DNA of 64,000 nt from Saururus chinensis. Lineage: Eukaryota; Streptophyta; Magnoliopsida; Piperales; Saururaceae. The position numbers and the translations under genes were made by a program. The stretch covers positions 3,906,001 through 3,970,000 of the forward strand of contig CP141141.1 of assembly GCA_035235625.1 (NCBI GenBank), read 5' to 3'. A model generated the notes under the pieces. The model was not told where the DNA came from and did no database searches. It saw nothing but the letters and a program-made list of their open reading frames with translations. Of this stretch, positions 10,830-34,270 are shown piece after piece; the first letter of the stretch is position 1, and every line of letters begins with the position of its first letter.

Positions 10830-12600
10830 TATATATAAAAGGAAAAATTATTTAAATAATATTTAAAACAAAAATAATGACTAAAATCATGCACTTTGGG
10901 AAATATTTCCCTAAGTGATGTTGTTTTTGGCCACATAGGCACCAGCTAAGCGCTAGCGCCCGTGTGGCCTTTTTTAATTTTTTTTTTCAATTTCATCATT
11001 TGGAAGGATGAAATCAAGTTTAAGTTGATTTCATCTTTCCGAATGATGAAATACTCTATGTAGGGTTGTTGAAGTGGATTTCGTCCTTGGGAAGGACAAA
11101 ATCAACTTAAACTTGATTTTGTCCTTCCATAGGACAAAAATCATTTTACTATCCACCTCGCTTTCTAGACTGTCCTTCCCTTCCTTTTGTCATTTTTCAT
11201 CTTATATTTTGACACTATTTCCATTAGATTCTTTGGAGTTTCCTCTTCTAGAATACAAAGACAACGAACTACATTTGTATCTTATCCCTAGCATTTAAAA
11301 GGTACAAAATCTGAAGCTTGTGACTGTTTGGCGGAGAGATCTCTCAAGAAGATGAAGAATGCTCGAGTTCTAGCTTTCTACATAACAATTTGCTTTGTAG
11401 CCTTTGGTGTTTCAAAGATTTTCATCTTTATCCTCATATATCAAAGATGATGCAAGAGGAGGAAGGTCTTCCAATATAGTTTGTTAGGTAATTCTATTTT
11501 ATCTATTGGTACCTGGTACGCAAAGATTATTTGTTAATGTTGACCAATTTTGTTTCAGGTGGAAAGATTGTCCTGTTCAGGTCGCCATTGATGCAACCTT
11601 TGAAGCTTACCAACAAGGGCATCATTGGGGCCGGAGGCTATGGAACTGTTTACAAGTTTTGCCTTTCTTATTACATCTAATTTGCTATGAAGAAATTGAA
11701 CAAGGGTTGTGCAAATAGAGACAAGGGATTTGAAAGAGAGCTTGATGCAATGGGGGGCATAAAGCATCGAAATCTTCAATTGCTTCTTCAGTTATCTCTA
11801 CTCTTCTATCTTTCATTTCCAACCATCTCAAATGGAGAAATACAAGACCACAAGGCCATCGTCTCCACATGTCACCTTCATCATCATCCTCATATTAAGA
11901 TCTCTCATTCATTTATCTTTCATGTTCGCTACAAATCAGCCCATCAAAACCATAGTAGTCCTCGTCATGGAGAACAGATCTTTCAACACATTCTAGGCTG
12001 GATGAAGAAATTTGTCAACCCGAATATCAAATGCCTCATCGGCATAAAATGCAATCCCAAGTCCCCAAAGGAGCCCCATTCCCCTACTGTTTGCATCCCT
12101 TTCTTGTGAATTTGTGTACAATGCTGCTTTAGTTAGAAGTCTTCAATTGGAATGATGACATAAAAAGGAAAGAAAAAATCTTCCTTTGGTTTTTCCATGT
12201 TTTACGTAGAGTGTAGTGTGATATTGCTTTTCCATGTTTTACGTAGAGTGGAGTATGATATTGTTGTCATGATGGGTGTGCAGCGAATAATAAAACGAAT
12301 TTTGTCATTTGGAATGACGAAATCAACTTAAACTTGATTTTATGATTCCCAATGACGAAATCCACTTAAATATCCCTACAATGGGTATTTCGTCATTCGG
12401 AATGACGAAATCAATTTAAACTTGATTTCACCCTTCCAAATGATGAAATTGAAAAAAAAAAGGCCACATAGGCGCCAGTGTTTGGCTGGTGCCTACATGG
12501 CCAAAAGCAACACCACTTTGGAAAATATTTCCCAAAGTGCATGATTTTAGTCATTATTATTTTTATATATTATTTAAATAATTTTCCTTATATAAAATAT
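10830..12600. mobile_element. Pack-MULE-like element with ~300-bp inverted ends and captured gene DNA
   Basis: Long inverted repeats: about 10,830-11,145 on the left and 12,295-12,600 on the right. Shared blocks in the same order include aatgactaaaatcatgcact, the word ggccacataggcNccag, and repeated palindromic units of the type TTTCRTCATTYGGAAKGAYG. Between them is ~1.15 kb of unrelated, less AT-rich sequence that includes part of a receptor-kinase gene with an intron. Long inverted repeats plus captured host DNA fit a Mutator-like Pack-MULE. No transposase is present and no target duplication was read with confidence, so the superfamily is inference. Confidence 0.65.
11351..11790 (+). pseudogene. 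captured fragment of an LRR receptor-like kinase gene
   Basis: The segment 11,351-11,448 reads as a membrane-spanning and juxtamembrane stretch (KNARVLAFYITICFVAFGVS). An apparent intron at 11,488-11,558 (GTAATT...TTTCAG) follows. The next part encodes FRSPLMQPLKLTNKGIIGAG with the glycine loop GAGGYGTVYK, then, after one in-frame stop, DKGFERELDAMGGIKHRNL, the start of kinase subdomains II-III. This matches the N-lobe of leucine-rich-repeat receptor kinases. The extracellular repeats and the rest of the kinase are missing. Retention of an intron argues that genomic DNA was captured, not an mRNA copy. The sequence at 11,790-12,110 is a further unrecognised piece. Confidence 0.7.
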
Positions 12601-14070
12601 TGGGTTTAGAGTGAAATTTAATTTATGTTAGGCAAGGTCGTTGAGGGCATCAATGACATGTATGTGAGCACATCGATGAAAACCTAAAGGTGTTATTGGC
12701 AAACATTGATGCGTCGACGAATTGTCGGTGAAATTTTTGGGCTTTGTCCATATATCCAATGATGCATTGACATGCAAGGTAGTTATAACAATGAAAGCAG
12801 AAACCATTCCAAATAAAAGTTTATGTACCTTGATTCAGTTTTCTTCCTATTATAAACACCCCTCTTGATGCCCTTAAAACTCTCACCATCTTCAAAAACT
12901 AACTACATTAAAAAATGAAAAGACCAAGGATGCATTGGAATAAGAAAAGGAATCAAGGAAGTGAGTGAAATTTGCAAATTCTGCATTGAACATGTGTAGG
13001 GAAAATGTCAGTTTGCAACACCTTAAACTAAGTATGATATTGATATTGAAGAAGCATATTAAGCATGATGTTAGGGTTGGTGGGTTAACCAATGGATATA
13101 TAATATGAATATATTTTGAAGTATTTAACGCGGAATAGTTATATGATTACGGATATGGAAATTATTAGTTGAACTCGTATGATTATACTACTAAAGGCTA
13201 GTATTTTCACGTGAAAGACAATAATACATATTTCACATATGAATCTATGTTTAGTAATGAGTATAACAACTCTATTATATATATTTAAGAGTTGTCATGA
13301 TGATTTATAGAGAAATTTGACATAGTGCAAATATGGTAATTATTTACTCTTTTACATTGGTCATGGATGCTTCCACTAATATATCGATGAGTGTTGATGG
13401 TTAGGAGAAAATGGACAGCCACCAAAATTGATGCATTGGGATGAGTTAGTGTTACACTAAACGTTGGTAGGAGTCAGACAAATTGATGATGATGTCGATG
13501 ACCAAGGCATGAACAAGATTTCACTTTGTCATTTAGGACCAATGTCATTGAAAGTGTCCATGACAATTGGTATTGATATTAATGCATCAAAAGGATGATT
13601 GATGGTAGTTCGGTTAGCATGTTTTAAATGATATTTTCTATGATGATTTATTAGTCAATGAAGAATATTTTGTTGAACTTTACTAGTATAATGAACCTAA
13701 ATAAATATTTTAACTTTGGTCAAAATATGCATAAATAGAGGGTAAAAGCAAATCCTAGGTTTGAGCATACTAAAAGAGGGTAATAATTTAAACTTGATGA
13801 TGAATGACACTTGAGTTTATAATACCAAATGTTCTTGTTAGCTCTCAATATTGGGTTTAGCCACATTAGAAATTCATGATATTGAAAGGGACTATGAATT
13901 TGTAGCTTTGTTGTCAAGGGCCTCTCCTTAGTAATGTTCCAACTTAGAGGTAGTTAAATGGAGAACCCCAATCAAAATATATTGTAAAATCCTTTGCAAG
14001 GCAATAGGAAGTTAGGGGCTAGAGAGGTAGGCCAATGTTGAGAGGAGTTCTTTAGTAAGAAATAAGAGAG
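12601..14070. other. intergenic, decayed sequence without a callable gene
   Basis: No intact gene. A TATA-like word (cctattataaacacccctc, about 12,846) followed by a pyrimidine/A-rich leader and an ATG at 12,915 looks promoter-like, but the frame closes after 17 codons. Downstream words (13,100-13,600) give only short broken frames rich in D, N and Y. This may be the remains of a captured or transposon gene. Confidence 0.3.
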
Positions 14071-14352
14071 TAAAAGTGATATTTTTACACAAAAAAATAC
14101 AACAAAAACTTACAAATTTTGATTGGTCTACATAAGTGAGCCATATGAACTTTGTATTAGCTTACCTCTGAAGTCCAGTTAAAATTCTTGTGTGAATTTT
14201 TGTAAATATTTTTATTATGAAAATATCACTATCCATGGCCACACCCGTAGACAAAGAGTAGTGAAGAGTTTTGATTGGATTTCATATGTGGGACTGACAC
14301 AGAGCTGGGCTCACTTATCTAAACCAATCAAAACGCACGTGTGAAAATATCA
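14071..14352. mobile_element. foldback MITE in the FANCJ promoter
   Basis: The left block (tgatatttttacac, then ttttgattggtctacataag at about 14,118, then tgagcc) recurs inverted on the right (ggctcacttatctaaaccaa, then tcaaaac, then gtgtgaaaatatca). About 280 bp in all, with the outer ends inverted copies of each other. The right end lies about 200 bp upstream of the FANCJ ATG. No target duplication was resolved, so the superfamily is left open. Confidence 0.55.
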
Positions 14353-14389
14353 TTTTCCCAAGGATTCTTCCCCTGTGTACTCGGGTTAA

Positions 14390-14431
14390 CCCGCCAAAAT
14401 TCCAACCCTCTAATCCAGACATTTTCCCGCC
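14390..14431 (+). promoter_or_regulatory. pair of E2F-type sites upstream of FANCJ
   Basis: cccgccaaaa (14,390-14,399; reverse strand TTTTGGCGGG) and ttttcccgcc (14,422-14,431) both fit the plant E2F consensus WTTSSCSS. They lie 120-160 bases upstream of the FANCJ ATG. E2F control is known for plant S-phase and DNA-repair genes, so G1/S-linked expression is inferred. Confidence 0.6.
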
Positions 14432-14548
14432 CAAATCAGAGGGCCCTTCAAGATTGCCATTTCTGAAACTCCCTCTCTTCCTCACCAAGAAAATAAGAAA
14501 AAGCCTCTGAATCCCAATCAATCGCTTCTGCCGGCTCCCCTTCCTACG

Positions 14549-27614
<13,066 letters not shown>

Positions 27615-28790
27615 TCTTCAGGATCCAGCAAGGCATTATTATTACAATTTATTATTTTGTCACCATTTAAGTTTATTATTATTATTATTATTATTTTGTA
27701 TTATAGATAACTTCCTTGTAACTTTATTATAATAGGTAAATTGATTGAGAGACCAAACAACATAGATAACGAACTAAACAGGTTTTAAGAATCTTGGGCA
27801 TGTAACTATCACGGCTATTGTATGTTGCCACAAAGTTAGGTGTGTTAACGTGCCTAGCTGATTGAGTAGTGGCCTGTCGTATGCTGCCACAAAGTTATAG
27901 GTGTTAACAAGCTAAGCCGAGTCCATTATTAGTTTGGCTTGGCATGAGCTCAAAATTTTAACTGTCAGCTCAAGCTTGCCTCTAACTCGAATAAGGTTTA
28001 AATCTTTCAGCGTAAACTTGATTTTGTTAGTAAACTCAAGGCTTGACTTGAGATCGTATTTCCTAGAAGGGCTCATTTAGCCTTTTTAAAATTTTTATTA
28101 TAATTTCACTTAATTAATACAAATTATGCACTAAAATTTATAAATTATACTTGGGCCTTATTCTAGTTGAATTTGAGTTCAGTTTGGGTTGAGTTGAGTC
28201 CAGGTAAGGTATGTTTGAACTTGACAATTAAGTGCCATACCTACATCCCCCTTAATAAGGGCTTACGGCCTCAGTCTTTAATTACCTTTAATTATTCTTT
28301 TTTATTTAGGCCAGCTCGGATTTACTGCTACATGTTTGATTGGGGAAACAAGATGGCTAAGGCCTAGTTTGGCCATTAGGGAAGACTAATGAAGATTATT
28401 GAGTCCCTAATCCCATTATGCTCTCCCCTTGTCTCTGATCTCTTCCCTTTTTTTCTCCTGACTGCTTGCACCCGTAGTGCTTGAGGCAGGGATCCCCCCT
28501 CCACCTTGACCCTTCCCTTACTCAATGCACCATTTTGTTATACAGGTACATAACATCGACTCAAGTTAATTTAAGTTTCAGTCGAACTTGCTTTGAGTTG
28601 AGCTGGCTTTGCTCAATGAGCCAATTTGACTTGTTAACACCCTATTTAACAGTAGAGAGTTCAATTATGGTATTTTAGTGGATTTCTCCTTTCTCAAGAA
28701 AATTATTCGATTTCATTTGTCCTTTGCTATTAAACTTTCAACAAAAGAACCAATTAAAATGACTCCTTGCTCTTCATTGATTTCGGAAGA
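27615..28790. other. convergent intergenic region between FANCJ and the TRM-like gene
   Basis: Holds the 3' ends of both genes. An (ATT)n run lies near 27,670-27,695. At 27,910-28,210 there is a decayed repeat built of gagctc/cttgactcgag-type words, also seen near 17,050-17,220, 40,930-41,100 and 53,455-54,230. No gene. Confidence 0.5.
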
Positions 28791-28795
28791 GTATA

Positions 28796-28810
28796 AAATT
28801 TATTGATTAT
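28796..28810 (-). terminator. candidate poly(A) signal of the TRM-like gene
   Basis: Reverse-strand AATAAA (plus strand tttatt, within aaaatttattgatt) lies about 200 bases past the stop codon, a normal distance for plant 3' untranslated regions. Confidence 0.35.
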
Positions 28811-28998
28811 ATTCCAAATTGAATCTGGACAATTACCATCCTAAAAGAATCATAAATTGAAAACTTTAAGGCCTACACCACACCCAGATCAAATCTTGCT
28901 TCCTTCTACAAAGGGGCATTCTCCTTTAGCCACGTCTGGGAAAAACCAGACGATGTATGATCCTCTCATAATCAACAAATCAGGAGTAAACGCATTAT

Positions 28999-31900
28999 CT
29001 ACACATCTGTCATTACTTCCTCCACCAAGTCTCCCCAGATCATCCATTCAACCTCCTTTCCTATACCGTCAATCTCATTAGGTACCATGTCTAACCATTT
29101 TGTTGTCCTAAGGTCACAGGCCACCATGTTATCCAGTGAATGGTATGTGTCTGCAGGGGGGTAGATATACAGGCACATCTTCTGCCAGACATTCTCGAAC
29201 AATTGTTTGCCACGAGGGACAACTGGGTTTGGCCCAAGAGCATGTCTCATAAATCTAGACCTGGTTGTTGAGGGTCTGATGACGATCAGTAAAGTTTCAT
29301 TTAACAAGTCAAATAACACCTTGTGATTCTCACTTGTGTCCACAGTAGTGCCTCCTTCACCCTCCCTGCCTTTCCTGTAAGACTCTTCCACTTCCTTGAA
29401 CACCCAATTGTCAATTGGTTTAGTTACTGTCGTGCAGCTGTCATACAAACCGGCTGCAATCAGTAGGTCTCTGATAAAAATCTGTGCTTCACATTCTAGT
29501 TCCATTATTTCAGAATCTATGGAAGGATCATCCTCCGTTATTGTCCCTTCCTCCCATCCATCAGATTGAAGTTGGTTAAGTTGCTGTCTCAACTCTGCAC
29601 AATCAATGAATAGGACGACAAGTTACAAGGAAATTTCAGTACAAAAATATGACTCATAGATTGTACAACTCAGTTAAGTCGGGCTAGGAGTAGGCAATTT
29701 TTAACGATTATAGGACTAATGGCATCAATTCACAAGAGATTATAAACTCTTGTGGATTGATCTCCAGGCCTCTTAATATAGTACTTTCAGTTTGAAACAT
29801 GGCAGGTGCACGTCTAAAATTCATTATGCTTCCTGGAGGATTGTAAACTGATGAAGACATTTACCATGAAGGTCAGAATTGATCTCTTTAAAAACTTGAG
29901 AGACAGGGCGGTCATCATGAAAAGGAACATCCAGCGGTGAGACTGGGCTTGGATGGTCTCCGGGTCTAGGAAACTCCTCATGACCACTACTGCACACTGA
30001 TGCAGGGCTTGGGGGCACCTCAGTTGAGTTCTCCTGAAATGCATAATTACAAAAGAAGAATTGTTAATTGCCAGTTGAGCAGCACACCAGAAGTATAATT
30101 TTGTGTTGATTCTCACCGCTGCACTTCCAACATTCATCACAGCCATTGGTGTTGTCATAAAAGCCTTCACAGAATCAGATTGTTCAGGGGCAGACTCACC
30201 AGAAGGAAACTGAATCTTCTTGCCAAATAATTTACCTTTGAGGGTGAGGCTATATCTCAAGTTGGATACTTTGCCTTTGAGACTGAACCTTTCTTTCCGA
30301 GGTTTATTCACTTCATTAGTAATGTTTTCAACCGCTTCAAGCTTCCTTCTGATTTGAGCGCCTGTTAAAACATGTGGTTCCTCTAACAGAAGCTTCCCAA
30401 ATGATGTTCCCGATACAGGAGCCGACAGAGATCTCACAAGACTCCTTGGTGAGAAATCTCCAGTATTGAACTTGTCCTCAATCCTTTCCTGTTGTCTGAA
30501 AGAACCACTTTTTGCTTCTGGTTCTTCCTTAAGGCCATTCCAAGTAGGAACTTCTTTCCCAAAATTCAAAAAACTTGACGCTGATCTTGGTGCCATGCCT
30601 TCATTTGGTAACCCGGAGGCTCTGGAAGCCCAATTGATTAAGTGAGGGTTTTCCACACTTATCTCATTCCTTAGAACATTGGTCAGCCGTTCTGACAATA
30701 ATTTTCTAGTGTCTCTGCTAATGAAATCTGGTGAATCTTGTCCCATCATTTGAAGTTCATTCTTATATGATCTAGTTGATTCTGACCGAAGTAAATTCAT
30801 TCCCAAATCCCTGGTAACATTTTCTCTCACATGCTTTGCTATATGTCGAGCAATATCTTTTGGGTTTGCTGGCCTCTCTTTGAAAGGAGTTTCAACTCCA
30901 CGTCCCCTAATAGTAGTACTTCTCCGGCCATTCCCTTGGATTTCAAGTCTCAGCCTTTCCTTTACTTCCTCCAGGAAATCTTCTAAGCTGCATTCTTCTC
31001 TCTCTGATGAGCCAGGCCAAGAATCTTCAGTTTCATCATCTCTATCAGGTCCTGGCTTCAATATTACTATCCTAGTGGGTTTTGAATATTTTTCAGAATT
31101 CTTATTTGAAAAAGAGATCGGGTCCAATGCATTAGATGTACTTCTACCTAAATGCATGGTTTGCTTTCTGTGGACTTGAGAAACCTTATCTGCATAGCTG
31201 TCTTGTAAACCATAAACACTTCTTTCATATGTGGTTGGCAACTGATAAGCTCTTTCATTGGCATCAGCATAGCGTGCCATCTTTTCTTTATTGAGATACC
31301 GTTGTGCAAGGATTTGATCATCTTTCAGTACTTTGGGGTAGTTGTCCACTTCAACACTCCTTGAACGTTCCCAAAACATGGCTGCTTGCCACGCTTCAAA
31401 TTCTTTCTTAAATTTTTGTAGCTCCTCCTCTTGTGGATGTTCCCGAGGTTGTGGTTTCCTTGTTTTAGAAAGAGTTCTTGATGGCTTATGATCTTGTTTG
31501 AGATCATTAGCATCTAGACTTCGTTCTAATTGCTTAAAAGGCTTCAGGCCGAGTGGGCTCCGACGAGTTGAACCATTTTCAGCCTCTTCATGTAATAAAA
31601 CTTTGCTCTCCAGCTTGTCAATTTTTCTGTTGTTTGTAAAGTTTATATGATTTACATCAGGTGGAAACGTATCCATACCCATCAGACGCGCCACGACACT
31701 GGGCACATTCCTTCTGGTGCCTGTTTGCCCCATTAGATCTTCCTCAATCAACTTTTTCATTGGTCCCCCACTGGTGTAGTTATTCTTTCTCGTTGGCCCC
31801 TGCTTGACTTGATATGAATACTGAAAAGATAGGAAAAGATGAAAGGTTACTCAGAATGTTACCACTTGCAGTGAATATAATGCAGCAGATAGAAAGTAGC

Positions 31901-32599
31901 ATAAGTGGATGTGTGCTCTCGGCTGATGGTACTGCAACAAGTGCAAGCTTCAAATGTATATGCGCAATTCAAGTATGCAAATTCACCACAATGGGCAGAG
32001 AACAGTAAAGAACAATGATTTATGTTAACTTCCCCGAGTGAAACCAGACAATTTATTCTAAATTCATCATTAACTTTCCCGTCTTATGATCATGAAGGAA
32101 ACTGAATAGAAAATTTTGCATATAGAATTTTTAGAATTTTCGATCAAAAAAGACAAGGAGAGTGCTCACAGTATTCATTGAACTATTGGCCAAGCATTAA
32201 ACTACTAGCAAGTTTAGTCAAGCACCATGAGCATTAGGAATGGGTAGAATGCATACTGGAATATTGTCGCTAATGGCATAAAAACTTGGAGATGTTTCTC
32301 TCGGCAGTTCTAAACTGTTCCGTGGAGCCTCCAATCCTGTCATGTTCAAAACAGAACTACCACAATTACAGGACCAGAAAATTGTCACGTGGAGAAAAAG
32401 AGAATTTCTACACTGACTGCAGGTGCAGGAGAAGAGGTATGGAGCTAAGGTGTTGAATATTATCAAATAGGACCAAGATCCATCACAAATTAATAATATT
32501 AGAGAATAAATTGTACGCACCATCAGGATGACCCTTCTGTGACATTTTTTTTGATGTACTCGCCTGATTGAAATCAAATAGATGAAAAACGCCGCCCAT
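28999..32599 (-). CDS. TRM/LONGIFOLIA-like protein (VARLMG motif plus DUF4378), complete
   Basis: Coding exons on the minus strand: 32599-32521, 32336-32257, 31820-30117, 30033-29865, 29594-28999. 2628 nt, 875 aa, all junctions in phase. The start MGGVFHLFDFNQ is preceded by an in-frame splice acceptor at 32,640. VARLMGM (96-102) is the N-terminal motif shared by the TON1-recruiting-motif and LONGIFOLIA families. The middle is long, charged and probably disordered. The last exon carries DUF4378 (~700-870: ELECEAQIFIRDLLIAAGLY, DMVPNEIDGIGKEVEWMIWG). Proteins of this type sit on cortical microtubules or bring TON1/PP2A complexes to them, and affect division plane and organ elongation. Which TRM subgroup this belongs to is not clear. 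A 5'-UTR exon lies upstream (separate entry). The gene is tail-to-tail with FANCJ. Confidence 0.88.
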
Positions 32600-33372
32600 C
32601 TAGCTGTCCCAGTATCTACTGAAGTTGTGGATGCTGCATACTGAATTGCATAATTTAATTTAGTATACTGCAGACTTCACTTCAAAACCGAACCAAGAAC
32701 TTGAAGAAATAACCATGGAAAAGAGCCCAATTTCAATTGTCTGAATATGTCATATACATGGAAAAATTTGCCAGTAGATGACACAACATTTCAGTTCATT
32801 AAAAAAGCCTCTAATTGCTTAGTCCTACTTCCAATTATACCCCAAGTTTGAAATCATCCAAAATTCAATCAAGTTTCAATTTTTATATGATCAAAAGATC
32901 AACCAATTCCATCACAAACAGAGATGGTCCAATGAAAAATCATACAAATCGGCCAGCATAGGTGAAACATGAAGAAATCTCCTGTTTATATTTTAATTAT
33001 TTGAGTCTAAAAAAATGAAACGTAATGAATTTCCATGTTATCCTCTTACCTATATAAAAAAAAAAAAAAATTTCCATGTAATCCAGCATACTTGCTTTTT
33101 TGCTTAGATCAATGAATTTCTAGCCGAACTTCTACCTTTTATTATCAGCACAGTCACAAAATTGAATTGAAATATTCGAGGCAATTTACCACAACAAAAA
33201 AAAAATGAATAAAAACGGTCGTCTGCAGTAGAGTATTGACAACACATCCGATCTGACCAAACTAACCATAATCTCAAAATTCCAATGTCAAATTCCGTCT
33301 CAATTCTTAACAAAAAAAATATGACATTTAAAAAAAGAAGTAGAAGAAGAAGAAGAAGAGGAGGAGGATTAC

Positions 33373-33690
33373 CCCCTCGGGCATTCCATCAAGCAGGTGA
33401 CACCCATGATTCCAAACTGATCCTCCCCATTATCATCAATTCCAACGAATACTTACAAACCATAATAGCCCAATTTGCCCAGAAATGACCAGAATTCAGC
33501 AAAAAAGTACCAATTAATCTGGACCTGCAGATTGATTGACAGGCAGTCTGGACCAAGAAGATAACTGAATTGAAGCTGATGCTGCAGATGGTGATCAAGA
33601 AGAGGAGGAAGGGGGCCAATGGAAACAGATGTTGTGAAAGGGAAGGGGAGCTTTTTGAAGGAGAATCCATTGGGAGGCAGGATTGAATGA
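33373..33690 (-). promoter_or_regulatory. 5'-UTR exon and start region of the TRM-like gene
   Basis: On the minus strand a donor GAGGGG|GTAATCC at 33,373/33,372 can join the acceptor at 32,641. A TATA-like AT stretch near 33,720-33,730 suggests transcription starts about 33,690. A 93-codon frame (33,670-33,389) lies wholly in this exon. If the transcript starts upstream of it, it would be an upstream ORF able to limit translation. The transcription start is inferred. Confidence 0.45.
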
Positions 33691-33734
33691 CAACCTAGAA
33701 AGCGAACCTTCTCTCTCTATCTTTATTTAATTTT

Positions 33735-34119
33735 TTTCTCATTTATAAATTGTTTAATCTTCAAAACTTGGGATATTTATTCAATTTTTACAGTTGCCTG
33801 TCAAAATCAGGACTTCTCCCAGGGCGGATGAAATGCCCTGACTCAATACCAGGGAGCTAGAGTTTTCAAATGGCCTTTTGACTTCCCTTCCCTTCCCCTT
33901 CCTCCGTACGCTAGCTGGACTGTATCGGCTGTGCAGGGATGAAGTGAAGCTGAACCGGACCTGAGTCCCATATCGCTTGCCGGGGTCCGAATTCGTATGT
34001 CCGATTTGCCAAGGTCCGGATCCAGTTCTTCTCCTTCTTCTTTCCTTTTTATTTTTCCTTGCTAACAGATTCCGTCATTGATGAACATAGGGTTTGATGA
34101 TAGGTTTATGAGGCATTAT
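33735..34119. other. intergenic, upstream of the TRM-like gene
   Basis: Promoter-side sequence of the TRM-like gene. A GC-richer patch (33,890-34,030) has no coding signal. Confidence 0.4.
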
Positions 34120-34270
34120 AATCATAATTATAATTAAATAATATTTTTTCCTAATAACTTAAGGTCGGCGACATGGATTTTACACTTTTCACTTATTATT
34201 CACGAAGCATGCCTTCAAATAATCTTAGACAGACTAGATCATTTTTTTGTTGTTGCAAAAATAAGTTAGT
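34120..34270 (-). mobile_element. RTE-LINE/SINE-type 3' end fragment
   Basis: On the minus strand: catgtcgccgaccttaagtt then attaggaaaaaa and an (ATTATAATT)-like tail. This is the same block order as the insertion in the atpA fragment (gtcactgaccccaaattgttggga plus short-unit tail). More diverged, with no readable target duplication. Confidence 0.4.

Noticed and set aside
11506-11718. Small plus-strand gene inside the Pack-MULE-like element
   Set aside because: The frame runs through the captured intron. The kinase-like reading uses other frames and contains a stop.
28999-29592. 197-codon minus-strand frame as an independent gene
   Set aside because: It is the last exon (DUF4378) of the TRM-like gene. 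An acceptor at its start joins in phase to the upstream exon.
29814-30116. C-terminal ~100 codons of the 648-codon minus-strand frame
   Set aside because: They are read-through of an intron. The donor GCAGCG|GTGAGA at 30,117 and the acceptor before 30,033 define the true junction.
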